Source: Nocardia uniformis NBRC 13702 (GTDB lineage Bacteria; Actinomycetota; Actinomycetes; Mycobacteriales; Mycobacteriaceae). From it: a stretch of DNA of 37,349 bases. Below, piece by piece: positions 7,501-15,686 of the stretch. The notes beneath the pieces are model-generated. The model worked only from the letters and a program-made list of their open reading frames with translations. It was not told the DNA's origin and made no database searches. Both the position numbers and the translations under genes were made by a program. Position 1 is the stretch's first letter. Every line of letters starts with the position of its first letter. The stretch spans positions 1-37,349 of the forward strand of contig NZ_BDCE01000114.1 in the NCBI RefSeq assembly GCF_001613345.1, in the 5' to 3' direction.

Positions 7501-9009
7501 TCAGGTGAAGTACCGGCGGACGCTGCGCTCACCGAAATCGCGGACGGCGTCCATCCAGCCGAGCAGGGTGGAGGGAGCGATCAGCGAGCCCGGATGGAAG
7601 GGCTGACGCCAGAGGCCGCCGTGGGCAGCGCCCGTGGTGAACAGGGCTTCCGGGTTCTTCTCCGGCGGCTCGGAGCTGTAGAGATCCGCGACGAGTTTCG
7701 CGGCCAGCAGCGGGCGGATGGTGGACGGGTCGAAAACCTCGATGCCGTAGTGGTCGACACCGCGCAGGGTGGTGGTGCGCCATGGGGTTTCGTGGATATC
7801 AGCGGGCCAGGCCGGTGGCGTGACGGTGTAGGACACCGCACGACCGGCGGCACGGGCCAGCACCGCACGCCAGCGTGGGAGGCGTTGCGCCAGGGCGTAA
7901 TCCGGGCCGAGCAGGGTCGGGAGATTATCGAACAGACCCCAGTCCTCGCCGTCGGCGGTGGCCACCGTGCGCTCATAGTTCGGGCGGTACAGCGGCACCG
8001 GAGCCGCCCGGTGCAGCAGATCCTGCGCCGAGCCGCGAATACCGCGACGAGCCAACCGGTCTCGCGCCTCCTCGGTCACACTCGGCGGCACGGCATAGCA
8101 GTCGGTCGACGCCCCCAGGTAGGCGAGCGCGGCATCCGGATGGGACCGCAGCACCGCCTCGGCGAGCACATCGGCGGCGGCGGAAACCCGAACACCGGCC
8201 GCACCAGGGATATTCGCGTACAGGCCGAGTGCGGGACGAACATCCGCGGATGCGGCGATCCAGCGGGCCAGCGCCGGGAAATGTCTGGTGAGGTCCGCGC
8301 CCGGACCGGAATCGGTGACCGGGAAACGCAAGGTCCCGGAACCATCACGGGCCCAGGCGTACAGGCGATCCCAGCGGGCGCGACCCGGCCGATCCACGGC
8401 CAAAACGTCAGCACCCCAGGTCAGCAGTGGCCGCAGCGGGCCCAGTTGCGCGGTCGCACCCACCACCGTCATTCGAAAACCGGGCAGCGCCAACCATTCC
8501 GGATTATCGATCACCCGCTCGACCGCCGCCGCGAATCCGGGCTCTACGATCCCGCGCTCGCGCCACTCCCCCAGCTGCCGCCGTAATCCCTCCTCCGCCA
8601 GTACCGCTCCGCGATAGGGCACCTCCAGGCGCGGAATCGGCGCGGCCGTACCGTCGACCCGGCCGGTCGCCAGTTCGGCACTATCGGCTTCGGCCTGCAC
8701 ATCCACCGACCGCAGCGCGGTGACAGTGCGCCCCGCCGCGAATCGCAGCATGGTGCGCGCCGACGTCAAACCCTCCTCGGCGATCCCGAGCGATATCGCC
8801 GGTGCGGTCACCGACAGTGAGGTCAGGCCGTGAAAGATCGGGCGGTACTCACGCCGCCAATCGCGGCAGGTCTCCACGGTTTGCGCCAGGTCGGCGTCGA
8901 ATCGCCGCACCGCGTCGGCGACCACCGCGGCGGAGAACATATCCGCGACCCGATCGGGCGGACCAGGGGGGAAGCTGAGATCCCACATGCCATGACCGAC
9001 CATCCCCAT
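7501..9009 (-). CDS. Conserved protein of unknown function, 502 aa
   Basis: I do not recognise the family with certainty. The 502-residue product is soluble, without a signal peptide or membrane segment. Residues of about 177-210 (FRMTVVGATAQLGPLRPLL then WGADVLAVDR) look like a beta-alpha-beta nucleotide-binding unit with an Asp at the end of strand 2, suggesting a Rossmann-like domain. The last 100 residues are rich in aromatic residues and Pro. The start is ATG at 9009; a second ATG follows two codons later and neither has a strong ribosome site. It converges on the phosphodiesterase gene, with 12 bases between the stops. Codon use and GC match the neighbours, so it is probably a resident gene. 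Confidence 0.65.
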   Translation of the reverse strand: MGMVGHGMWDLSFPPGPPDRVADMFSAAVVADAVRRFDADLAQTVETCRDWRREYRPIFHGLTSLSVTAPAISLGIAEEGLTSARTMLRFAAGRTVTALRSVDVQAEADSAELATGRVDGTAAPIPRLEVPYRGAVLAEEGLRRQLGEWRERGIVEPGFAAAVERVIDNPEWLALPGFRMTVVGATAQLGPLRPLLTWGADVLAVDRPGRARWDRLYAWARDGSGTLRFPVTDSGPGADLTRHFPALARWIAASADVRPALGLYANIPGAAGVRVSAAADVLAEAVLRSHPDAALAYLGASTDCYAVPPSVTEEARDRLARRGIRGSAQDLLHRAAPVPLYRPNYERTVATADGEDWGLFDNLPTLLGPDYALAQRLPRWRAVLARAAGRAVSYTVTPPAWPADIHETPWRTTTLRGVDHYGIEVFDPSTIRPLLAAKLVADLYSSEPPEKNPEALFTTGAAHGGLWRQPFHPGSLIAPSTLLGWMDAVRDFGERSVRRYFT

Positions 9010-9366
9010 GATCAGTCACGATGCCATGAACGGGAATCGGGCGCGAGTCAGAGCAAACGACGGCCGCGACACCCACCGACTGCCGCGCGGAACGGCGAGG
9101 ACCGTGCGCCTGGTGAGCGCGAGCGTGTGATGTCGCCCGGTCCTCTCGCCTTCGCGGCGTGCTTCTGGCCGGAATGCGCCCCGGACAGGTAGTGGATCCC
9201 GGCCGAAGGCATACCGGGATGACGGACCGGTCGGCGACGGCACGCGGAGAACCTCACCAGCCGACAGCTGGGAACGATATGGGGTGCTCGAGGACGAGCG
9301 AAGCAGGCGCACAGCGAAATCCGAGCGGGCGGCTGAGGGGTGGGACGGGCGCACAGGGATCTCCGC
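9010..9366. other. Intergenic gap containing one palindromic element
   Basis: This gap of about 350 bases between two minus-strand genes holds palindromic element copy 2 (9150-9223). In the remainder I see no coding pattern, hairpin with T tract or clear promoter. Confidence 0.6.
9150..9223. repeat. Dispersed palindromic element, copy 2 (diverged)
   Basis: The left arm GGCGTGCTTCTGGCCGGAA (from 9156) and right arm GATCCCGGCCGAAGGC then CCGGGATGAC (9195-9223) have the same plan as copies 3 and 4: two arms that are inverse copies of each other around a spacer of about 20 bp, each arm with its own small palindrome. Several bases differ from the consensus, so it appears older. Confidence 0.65.
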
Positions 9367-9969
9367 TCAAGCCCGCGTCAGCGCGCGGTGCAGCCTGGCG
9401 GCCGTCGGCGCCGGGAGAGCGGAACTGGCAGAACGGATTTCGTCGCTGGCGCAGCGATCGATGGCGACGGCGTCGGCCACCACCTCATCGAGGGCGGTTT
9501 GGCCTATTCCGGCTTCGGCCAGGTCGAGGACCGTGCGCAGCGGTGTCGTCACCAGGAACGCCCCCGCCGACTGCACATCCGAGCGCGATAGGGCGCGGCG
9601 CAGCACCACCAGTCGTGGGGAGAGCGGGTAGCGACCCACCCCGGCCGAGATATGGACGAAGCGCGGGCGCAGTCGGCCCAATCCGTGCAGTTCGGCGGCG
9701 CTGTGATGGGAGACGGCGGCCGCACCGTCGAACCAGGCCGACCACATGGCGTATTCGTCGAGCGGACCGTCGGGCCAGCCGTTCAAACGGAGCAGACCGA
9801 CCCCCTCCCGAATGACCGAGCCGTCGCGCAGACCATCACGGACCTGAATCTCGCACCCGGTGCGCAGCACCTGCCGAGTCGTGAAATATCCCGCGTGCCG
9901 GCCTGCAAGCTGCTGCAATGCCCGCCAACCGCGCTCCGGATTCCGCTCCGCTGCGGGGTCCTCAGCCAT
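9367..9969 (-). CDS. AbiEi-like antitoxin-domain protein
   Basis: A 200-residue protein resembling the N-terminal part of type IV toxin-antitoxin AbiEi-family antitoxins. It has a winged-helix opening with AGYFTTRQVLRTG (about 26-38), VRDGLRDGSVIREGVGLLRL, then SHHSAAELHGLG and TTPLRTVLDLAEAGIGQ, which are typical of this actinobacterial group. Many relatives carry a C-terminal DUF559 nuclease-fold domain, but this one stops without it. No AbiEii-type nucleotidyltransferase toxin gene is adjacent, so a working toxin-antitoxin pair is not supported here. Start ATG at 9969. Probably a DNA-binding orphan. Confidence 0.65.
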   Translation of the reverse strand: MAEDPAAERNPERGWRALQQLAGRHAGYFTTRQVLRTGCEIQVRDGLRDGSVIREGVGLLRLNGWPDGPLDEYAMWSAWFDGAAAVSHHSAAELHGLGRLRPRFVHISAGVGRYPLSPRLVVLRRALSRSDVQSAGAFLVTTPLRTVLDLAEAGIGQTALDEVVADAVAIDRCASDEIRSASSALPAPTAARLHRALTRA

Positions 9970-10082
9970 GGAATCCAGGCTACGCCGTCGATCTGTGCGT
10001 TATGTCACATTCCGCCCGGGTTAGGTCAACACCTCATCGGAAGCACAGAGGCCACACAGAAACCTCGGGAAGAATCGGCGCC

Positions 10083-11459
10083 ATGAGCTCGAATCCCACC
10101 TCGGACGACGCGGCCAAGCGCAAGACCGACGCTTCGCGCGCCTCGGACCCGGATGCCACGCTCGTGGGCGGCACCCCGGGAACCGAAGTGACGCACGAGC
10201 CGGATCTAGCCCAGCAGTCCGCGGACCCATCCGATTCAGCCGACCCATCCGACGAAACGACCCGCGTCGACAGCGACACGACCGCCAGCGGCGATGACGA
10301 TGCGACCCAGGTGGTCCCCGGCTCGGTCGGCAGTGAACAGCCCACCCAAATCCTCGGACAGGGCGTGCGGGTATCCGATTCCGCGCCGACCGAAGTGTTC
10401 GGAGCGACAGCGGATTCCGGGGACGACACCACCGCGGTCCTCGGCCAGGGCCGTGCGGTCTCCGACTCCGCCCCGACCGAAGTGCTCGGCACACCGGGTG
10501 ATCCGGTCGAACCCGGCCACCCGGGTGAGACCGGCTACCCGGTGGATCCCGGCACGGAGGCATCGAACGCGGCCGGTCCCTACACCCGCCATGAGCGGCA
10601 GGACACCGCGGTGCTGGGCACCCACGGCACCGAGGTTTTCGATGCGGAGGCGGCAGCCGCCATGGCCGCGCCGGGTTCCGCGCAGCAGCCGCCTGGCACC
10701 CCACCGCCCCCGGTGGGGCCGAATGCCGCCGGTTCTCGAGGAGGTCGGTCCTGGATGCGTGGCCCACGGCGAACCCTGCTGATCATCGGCCTCGTCGTCG
10801 CGGTGCTCGCCGTCGCGGGATTGGCCGGTGGCGAGGCGTACGCGCGGCGCACGGTGGAGCGGTGCATCAGCTCGCAGTTCGAGCAGGAGATGGGGTCGAA
10901 GATCGACGTGTCGTTCGGGGCGAAACCCATGCTGATCACCATGTTCGACAACAAGGTGTCCTCGGTGACGGTGGATAGCGACGACAGCAAATTCGGGCCC
11001 GCCGAGGGCATGGTGGTGCACGCCGTCTTCAACGATATCGAGGTGGTCGATCAGGGGCGCGGTGGCGGCACCGTCGGCAGCTCCACCGCCGAGGTCACCT
11101 GGAGCAACGACGGCATCGCGAAGACGTTGAGCGGCCTGGTCACGGGCGTGCAGTCGAATCCGGCGGACAACACGCTCACCTTCGCGGTACTCGGTGGTCT
11201 GGCAGGGTTGACGGTCAAACCGCAGGTGGCCGGCGACCGGGTCGAGGTGACCACCGAAGCGGCCTCACTGCTCGGCTTCGGCCTGCCCACCGCGCTCGTC
11301 GAGGACATTGTCGACCTGATGGCGCAAAGCCTGCAGAGCTACCCGATGGGCTTGCAGCCCACCAAGGTTCAGGTGGACTCGGACGGCCTGCACGTCAGCC
11401 TCGCGGGCGGTAAGACCGAACTGCCTGCCGCACAGAGCGATACCGCCGTCACCTGCTGA
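10083..11459 (+). CDS. DUF2993 membrane-anchored protein with Thr-rich repeated N-terminus
   Basis: A 458-residue protein. Residues 1 to about 225 are an acidic, Ser/Thr/Asp-rich unstructured region with repeats of SDSAPTEV followed by F/L-G, plus many T-x-V/I-L/V sites (ATQVV, PTQIL, TTAVL, DTAVL, TEVF). A single membrane span (LLIIGLVVAVLAVAGLAGG, about 230-249) follows. Residues of about 250-458 are the DUF2993 domain on the outer face, a fold thought to bind lipids at the membrane. The start ATG at 10083 has GGGAAG about 10 bases upstream. The M. tuberculosis neighbour of deoC (Rv0479c) is of the same family. The repeated Thr sites look like possible Ser/Thr-kinase targets, but this is inference. 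Confidence 0.8.
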   Translation: MSSNPTSDDAAKRKTDASRASDPDATLVGGTPGTEVTHEPDLAQQSADPSDSADPSDETTRVDSDTTASGDDDATQVVPGSVGSEQPTQILGQGVRVSDSAPTEVFGATADSGDDTTAVLGQGRAVSDSAPTEVLGTPGDPVEPGHPGETGYPVDPGTEASNAAGPYTRHERQDTAVLGTHGTEVFDAEAAAAMAAPGSAQQPPGTPPPPVGPNAAGSRGGRSWMRGPRRTLLIIGLVVAVLAVAGLAGGEAYARRTVERCISSQFEQEMGSKIDVSFGAKPMLITMFDNKVSSVTVDSDDSKFGPAEGMVVHAVFNDIEVVDQGRGGGTVGSSTAEVTWSNDGIAKTLSGLVTGVQSNPADNTLTFAVLGGLAGLTVKPQVAGDRVEVTTEAASLLGFGLPTALVEDIVDLMAQSLQSYPMGLQPTKVQVDSDGLHVSLAGGKTELPAAQSDTAVTC

Positions 11460-11487
11460 TTCCGATCGGAAAACCTGGCCGCGCCGA

Positions 11488-12147
11488 TCAAGCCGGGAAG
11501 CCCTCCAGCACATCCCGGGAACGTGAGAGCCCGAGCCGCGTGGCACCGGCGGAGATCAATTCCGCAGCTGCCGCGCTGGTTCGGATACCGCCGCTCGCCT
11601 TCACCCCGAGCCGCCCGCCCACCGTCTCCGCCATCAATCGCACGGCGTGCACGCTCGCTCCCCCGGCCGGATGGAAGCCGGTGGAGGTCTTCACGAAATT
11701 CGCGCCCGCCCGCTCGGCAGCCCGGCAGCATTCGACAATCGCCGCATCGGACAGTGCCGCCGATTCGATAATGACCTTGAGCAGGGCACGGTCACCCATG
11801 GCCTCGCGCACCGTGATGATGTCGCTCAGCACCGCATTGAAATCCCCGGCCACCGCCGCGCCGATATCGATGACCATATCCACCTCGTCGGCACCCTGAT
11901 CCACCGCGAGCCGCGCTTCGCTGCCCTTGACCAGCGAATGATGCTTACCGGACGGGAAACCCGCGACGGTCGCCACCGTCAGACCGGGGGCGCGCAGCGG
12001 CAGCATGGCCGGTGATACGCACACCGCGAGGACGCCGAGTGCGCGAGCCTCGTCCACCAAAGCGGACACGTCGGCGGCGGTTGCCTCCGGGGCGAGCAGG
12101 GTGTGATCGATCATTGCCGCCACGTCCCGGCGGGAAAGCTGTGCCAT
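11488..12147 (-). CDS. deoC: Deoxyribose-phosphate aldolase
   Basis: A class I aldolase that splits 2-deoxyribose-5-phosphate into acetaldehyde and glyceraldehyde-3-phosphate in deoxynucleoside salvage. The 219-residue product has the Schiff-base Lys153 in FVKTSTGF, the proton-relay Asp90 in DEVDMVID and Lys183 in VKASGGIR, all intact. Length agrees with bacterial DeoC. The ATG at 12147 (MAQLSRRDVAAMIDHTLL) is the natural start; the reading frame continues upstream but with no family similarity. It converges with the DUF2993 gene, 28 bases apart, and diverges from the GNAT gene across a 71-bp gap. The deoC-DUF2993 order follows M. tuberculosis Rv0478-Rv0479c. Confidence 0.93.
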   Translation of the reverse strand: MAQLSRRDVAAMIDHTLLAPEATAADVSALVDEARALGVLAVCVSPAMLPLRAPGLTVATVAGFPSGKHHSLVKGSEARLAVDQGADEVDMVIDIGAAVAGDFNAVLSDIITVREAMGDRALLKVIIESAALSDAAIVECCRAAERAGANFVKTSTGFHPAGGASVHAVRLMAETVGGRLGVKASGGIRTSAAAAELISAGATRLGLSRSRDVLEGFPA

Positions 12148-12218
12148 GGGATGCGAGTTTGGCACATCGGTGGCAATTTCATTGCGAGTGCGGACCGCTG
12201 TCCCGCACACTCGTAGTT

Positions 12219-12776
12219 GTGCTGATTCGTCGCGAGCGTCCCGACGACATCCCCGCCATTGCCGCGGTGCATCGAAACGCCTTCGCCGCCCAGTACGCCA
12301 CCACCAATGGCGAGGCCCGGCTCGACGACACCGCCCCGGCCCTGGCCGACCCACCGGAAGTCGATCTGGTGCGTCGACTACGCGATAACTCCGGATGGAT
12401 TCCCACCCTCTCCCTGGTGGTCGAGCTACACGACCGAATCGTCGGCCATATCTGCCTCACCCGCGCCGCGATCGGACCATTCCCCATCCTGGCGCTCGGA
12501 CCGATCGGCGTACGGCCGGAGTGTCAAGGCACCGGCGTCGGCTCGGCCCTCATGCACGCCGCACTCGGCGCGGCAGACGCCCTCGACGAACCCCTGGTGG
12601 GACTACTCGGCCACCTCGACTACTACCCGCGCTTCGGTTTCGTCCCGGGCATCCGGCTGGGCATAGTGCCCGACCGACCCGAATGGACCTCGCACTTCCA
12701 GGTGCGCCCGCTCACCGCCTACGAGGACGAGATCAAGGGCGAGTTCCGCTACGCCGACCCGTTCTACGAGCTGTGA
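12219..12776 (+). CDS. GNAT N-acetyltransferase, YhbS-like
   Basis: A 185-residue acetyltransferase of the GNAT superfamily. The acetyl-CoA pyrophosphate-binding signature is V-R-P-E-CQGTGVGSALM (98-112). The flanking VGHICLTRAAIG, LALGPIGV, LVGLLGHLDYYPRFGF and the closing EFRYADPFYEL match the YhbS-type group (COG3153). The start is inferred as GTG at 12219, where similarity begins; the longer frame from 12012 overlaps deoC and is not plausible. The substrate is unknown. It stands between deoC (divergent) and the minisatellite field. Confidence 0.8.
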   Translation: MLIRRERPDDIPAIAAVHRNAFAAQYATTNGEARLDDTAPALADPPEVDLVRRLRDNSGWIPTLSLVVELHDRIVGHICLTRAAIGPFPILALGPIGVRPECQGTGVGSALMHAALGAADALDEPLVGLLGHLDYYPRFGFVPGIRLGIVPDRPEWTSHFQVRPLTAYEDEIKGEFRYADPFYEL

Positions 12777-12804
12777 GCAACGGCGAAACGCATCACCCCG
12801 GCGT

Positions 12805-13100
12805 ACTCGCTTGCCATTCCGGCGCGCCTGTTCGTCATCGCGACGCGACTGCTCACCATCCCGACGCGCCCGCTCACCATCCCGACGCGACTGCTCACCA
12901 TCCCGACGCGACTGCTCACCATCCCGACGCGACTGCTCACCATCCCGACGCGACTGTTCGCCATCCCGACGCGACTGTTCGCCATTCCGGCGTGCCCGTT
13001 CACCAGCCCGACGCGACTGCTCACCATCCCGACGCGACTGTTCGCCATTCCGGCGTGCCCACTCACCAGCCCGACGCGCCCACTCACCAGCCCGGCGTGC
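12805..13100. repeat. 21-bp minisatellite, about 13-14 units
   Basis: Head-to-tail 21-bp units with the consensus CACCATCCCGACGCG plus ACTGCT. At least four adjacent units are identical and the others vary at a few positions (CCATTCCGGCGTGCCC variants at about 12980 and 13043). Because 21 is a multiple of three, all frames stay open on both strands, giving false proteins such as repeated HHPDATA or RRDGEQS. The last unit runs directly into the left arm of palindromic element copy 3, and the variant units match that arm, so the array appears to have grown from it. Confidence 0.9.
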
Positions 13101-13166
13101 TTTTGGCGGGGATCCACCGCTGATCAGCGCGCGTGGATTCCGGCCAAAAGCACGCCGGAATGACGA
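13088..13166. repeat. Dispersed palindromic element, copy 3 (complete)
   Basis: The left arm (CCCGGCGTGCTTTTGGC, 13091-13107, then GGGGATCC) is the inverse complement of the right arm (GGATTCCGGCCAAAAGCACG, 13135-13154, then CCGGAATGAC). The spacer is about 20 bp with CGCTGATCAGCG, itself a palindrome. The whole could fold into a hairpin of about 75 nt, like a miniature inverted-repeat element or REP/BIME. Confidence 0.85.
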
Positions 13167-13194
13167 GGGCCGGGATACGAAGGGGTGCCGTAGG

Positions 13195-13318
13195 TGCCCG
13201 AGTACCGGAGATGCCCGCGCGCCGGAGATGCCCACGTGCCGGAGATGCCCGCGCGCCGGAAGTGCCCACGCGCCGGAAGTGCCCACGCGCCGGAAGTGCC
13301 CATGTGCAGGAAGTGCCA
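13195..13318. repeat. 17-bp minisatellite, about 7 units
   Basis: Seven head-to-tail units of 17 bp with the consensus GCCCACGCGCCGGAAGT; the first three end in GAGAT and the later ones in GAAGT. The unit shares GCGCCGG-type sequence with the nearby arrays but not their phase. It ends about 80 bases before the purU start codon. Confidence 0.85.
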
Positions 13319-13400
13319 GGGGAAGCGCGAGGTGGCGGGGGTGGTTGCGAGATTCGGCCCTGGCGGAGGGGCCGACCGACGTCCTGGGAGGATTGCCACC

Positions 13401-14288
13401 ATGAGTTCCCCCGCCGCCAGCGATGATCGACGCTATGTGCTGACCCTGGGCTGCCCGGACCGTCCCGGCATCATTGCCGGGATCACCTCCTTCATCGCCG
13501 ATTTCGGCGGGTCGATCGTGGAGGCCGGATACCACTCCGACCTCGAGACCGGCTGGTTCTTCACGCGGCAGGCGATCAAGGCGGCCACCGTGCCGTTCGA
13601 CCTGGACGAATTGCGTGATCGCTTCACGACGGTGGCGGCCGAACTCGGGCCGGAAACCGAATGGCAGGTCCTCGATTCGGCGGAGCGGCGGCGGGCGGTA
13701 CTGCTGGTCAGCAAGGACGGGCACTGCCTGCACGATTTGCTCGGACGCGCCGCCAGCGGCGAACTGCCCGCCACCATCGAAGCCGTCATCGGCAACCACC
13801 CCGACCTGGCCGAGATGGCCGAGGCACACGGTGTGAAATTCCACCACGTGCCGTTCCCGAAGGATCCGGCCGAGCGCGGCCCGGCCTTCGAACAGGTCCG
13901 CGAACTGGTCGACGCCCACAATCCGGACGCCGTGGTGCTGGCTCGCTTCATGCAGGTGCTGCCGTCCGAACTGTGCGAGCACTGGGCGGGCCGGGCCATC
14001 AATATCCACCACAGCTTCCTACCGTCCTTCGTCGGCGCGCGGCCCTACCACCAGGCCTTCGCCCGCGGCGTGAAACTCATCGGCGCGACCTGCCACTACG
14101 TCACCGCCGAACTCGACGCGGGCCCCATCCTCGAACAGGATGTGAGCCGCATCGACCACGCCGACACCGTGCACGACATGGTCCGGCAGGGCCGCGATAT
14201 CGAGCGCGTGGTGCTGGCGCGAGGCTTGCGCTGGCATCTGGAGGGCCGCGTCCTGGTACACGGTCGGCGCACCGTGGTCTTCTCCTGA
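13401..14288 (+). CDS. purU: Formyltetrahydrofolate deformylase
   Basis: Hydrolyses 10-formyl-THF to THF and formate, balancing one-carbon pools and feeding formate-dependent purine synthesis. The 295-residue product has an N-terminal ACT domain (about 11-90; LTLGCPDRPGIIAGIT, IVEAGYHSDL) and a formyltransferase-type catalytic domain (about 95-295). Expected catalytic residues are seen as Asn201 and His203 in INIHHSFLPSF and Asp239 in AELDAGPIL. The ATG at 13401 has GGGAGG about 9 bases upstream. It stands alone, directly downstream of the 17-bp minisatellite, so its promoter must lie within or next to the repeats. Confidence 0.93.
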   Translation: MSSPAASDDRRYVLTLGCPDRPGIIAGITSFIADFGGSIVEAGYHSDLETGWFFTRQAIKAATVPFDLDELRDRFTTVAAELGPETEWQVLDSAERRRAVLLVSKDGHCLHDLLGRAASGELPATIEAVIGNHPDLAEMAEAHGVKFHHVPFPKDPAERGPAFEQVRELVDAHNPDAVVLARFMQVLPSELCEHWAGRAINIHHSFLPSFVGARPYHQAFARGVKLIGATCHYVTAELDAGPILEQDVSRIDHADTVHDMVRQGRDIERVVLARGLRWHLEGRVLVHGRRTVVFS

Positions 14289-14351
14289 GGAGGCGGCGCA
14301 GCTCGCCTGGCAGCGGCAGTGTCCGCACCGCACAGGGTCAGCTCCCTTCCG

Positions 14352-14426
14352 CATTCCGGCAGCTTTTTACCGGGATCCGCTACTGACCAGGGTTGTGGAT
14401 TCCGGCCAAAAGCACGCCGGAATGAC
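14352..14426. repeat. Dispersed palindromic element, copy 4
   Basis: The left arm CATTCCGGCAGCTTTTTACC then GGGATCC (14352-14377) and right arm GTGGATTCCGGCCAAAAGC then ACGCCGGAATG (14396-14424) flank a spacer of about 20 bp. The right arm is identical to copy 3 over about 30 bases. The left arm is more decayed. Confidence 0.8.
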
Positions 14427-14528
14427 GGGACTGCACCCGCACGCCCGAACCACCGGACTGCACCCGCACGCCGGAATGGCGGCCTGCTCTCGGGCACGGA
14501 GTGACGGAGTTCGCTCTCGTGCGCGAAA

Positions 14529-14562
14529 GACGCCCTGCCACGATCTTTCGTGGCAGGGCGTC
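14529..14562. terminator. Perfect 15-bp hairpin, probable bidirectional terminator
   Basis: GACGCCCTGCCACGA (14529-14543), loop TCTT, then its exact inverse complement (14548-14562). It lies between the convergent purU and hydrolase genes. There is no T tract on either side, as is common for actinobacterial terminators. Confidence 0.7.
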
Positions 14563-14672
14563 GAATCTGTCTGGGGCCCGACCCGTACCGCTACGCTGCG
14601 GCCGGATCGGGTTGACAGCACTCCCGACGCGAGGGTTTACCGGTCGCGACGGGAGGCGTTCGGGGTGCCGGA

Positions 14673-15686
14673 TTATCCGGCGGCGGCGATGCGGCCGCGG
14701 CTGCCCGCCCGAATTACGCGTTCCACCTCATTGTTGAATTCGTCCACGCACTCGATATTCGGCAGGTGGCCGGTGGGCAGAATGACGTAGCGGTCCAGGT
14801 AGCCCGCCGCCGCCACCGTGTCGGCGATTTCGCGGGAGTGGACCTCCGGGAGCAGCCGGTCGTGCGAGCCCGCCATCACGGTGGTCGGGACGGTCAGGTT
14901 GGCCGCAGCACCGGTGAGATCGAGGCCGATCAGGCCGCGAGCCACGGCGGCGCGCGCCGACGGGCGGCAGGAGCGAACAATGGCCAGGCCGAAGGCGATC
15001 TGGTCGGCCGTCGCGGTGCGGCTCATCAGGCGGGACTTGGCGATGGCGTGCACGGCCGGTCCACCCGGAAGCGGAACGGGCGTACCGAACAGCGCCAGGG
15101 CCAGCCACTGCGGGCCGGGGATCAGATCGTTGATGAGCGGAATCACGGTGGCGCGTGTCGCGATCGAATGCGCGGCGGTGGTCGCCAGCAGCACCGAACT
15201 GGCGCGCTGCGAAACCTGCTCCGGGTACTTGTTCGCCCACGCCTGGATGGTCATGCCGCCCATGCTGTGGCCGACGAGCACGGCCCGCTGGCCGGGGCGC
15301 AGTACGGCGTCGAGGATGTCGGAGAAGTCGTCGGCGAGCTGGTCCGCACTGAACGGCAACCTGCCCGGCTGGCTCTCGCCGTGTCCGCGCTGATCGAACG
15401 CGACCACGCGGTATTCACCGGCGAAGGCATTGATCTGGGGGTACCAATACTCGAGGCTGCACGACCAGCCGTGCGCGAACACGATGACATCGCGGTCGGC
15501 GGGGCCGTAGGCATGCACCCGGAGTTCGGCTCCATCGCGGGTGGTGACTCCGATGACGTCGGGGGCGATACGGGGCGTATTGAAAGACGTGGTCGCGTAT
15601 TTCCGAGCTCGCAACCTCGCCCGGTACGCGGCGGTCAGTGCGTCGGCCCGGAGGTCGTTCATCGCGTCAGGCAGCTTCACCAGCAT
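14673..15686 (-). CDS. Alpha/beta hydrolase, paralogue 1
   Basis: A 337-residue alpha/beta hydrolase with a complete triad: Ser141 in GHSMGG, Asp276 in AGSHDRLLP and His307 in LPTGHLPN. The oxyanion-side HGWS motif and FDQRGHGES are present. No signal peptide. The ATG at 15686 is preceded by AAGGAG at a good distance. It is a close paralogue of the gene at 16049-17074: both share HGW-x-CSLEYW-PQINAFAGEYRVVA and TVPTTV, and even the leader with ACAAAGGAGT. The upstream region carries the 21-bp operator-like motif (15731-15751), 45 bases before the start. Probably a lipase/esterase-type enzyme; substrate unknown. Confidence 0.85.
   Translation of the reverse strand: MLVKLPDAMNDLRADALTAAYRARLRARKYATTSFNTPRIAPDVIGVTTRDGAELRVHAYGPADRDVIVFAHGWSCSLEYWYPQINAFAGEYRVVAFDQRGHGESQPGRLPFSADQLADDFSDILDAVLRPGQRAVLVGHSMGGMTIQAWANKYPEQVSQRASSVLLATTAAHSIATRATVIPLINDLIPGPQWLALALFGTPVPLPGGPAVHAIAKSRLMSRTATADQIAFGLAIVRSCRPSARAAVARGLIGLDLTGAAANLTVPTTVMAGSHDRLLPEVHSREIADTVAAAGYLDRYVILPTGHLPNIECVDEFNNEVERVIRAGSRGRIAAAG

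Larger units (their letters stand above)
14289..14672. other. Intergenic gap with palindromic element, short duplication and hairpin
   Basis: The gap between purU and the first alpha/beta hydrolase (convergent) holds palindromic element copy 4, a twofold repeat of GACTGCACCCGCACGCC (14430-14446 and 14457-14473), and a terminator-like hairpin at 14529-14562. I see no gene in it. Confidence 0.65.

Noticed and set aside
9367..9969. AbiEi/AbiEii toxin-antitoxin pair
   Set aside because: No nucleotidyltransferase toxin gene is adjacent. Only the antitoxin-like domain is present.
12148..12354. Extension of deoC to 288 residues
   Set aside because: The extra 69 residues are Arg/Trp-rich shadow sequence antisense to the GNAT gene. 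ATG 12147 starts the conserved protein.
12805..13100. CRISPR array
   Set aside because: Units are directly adjacent with no unique spacers, and no cas gene is in the window.
12777..13400. Long reading frames on both strands through the repeats, such as repeated HHPDATA or RRDGEQS proteins
   Set aside because: The 21-bp unit is a multiple of three, so every frame is open by arithmetic. There is no ribosome site or real domain.
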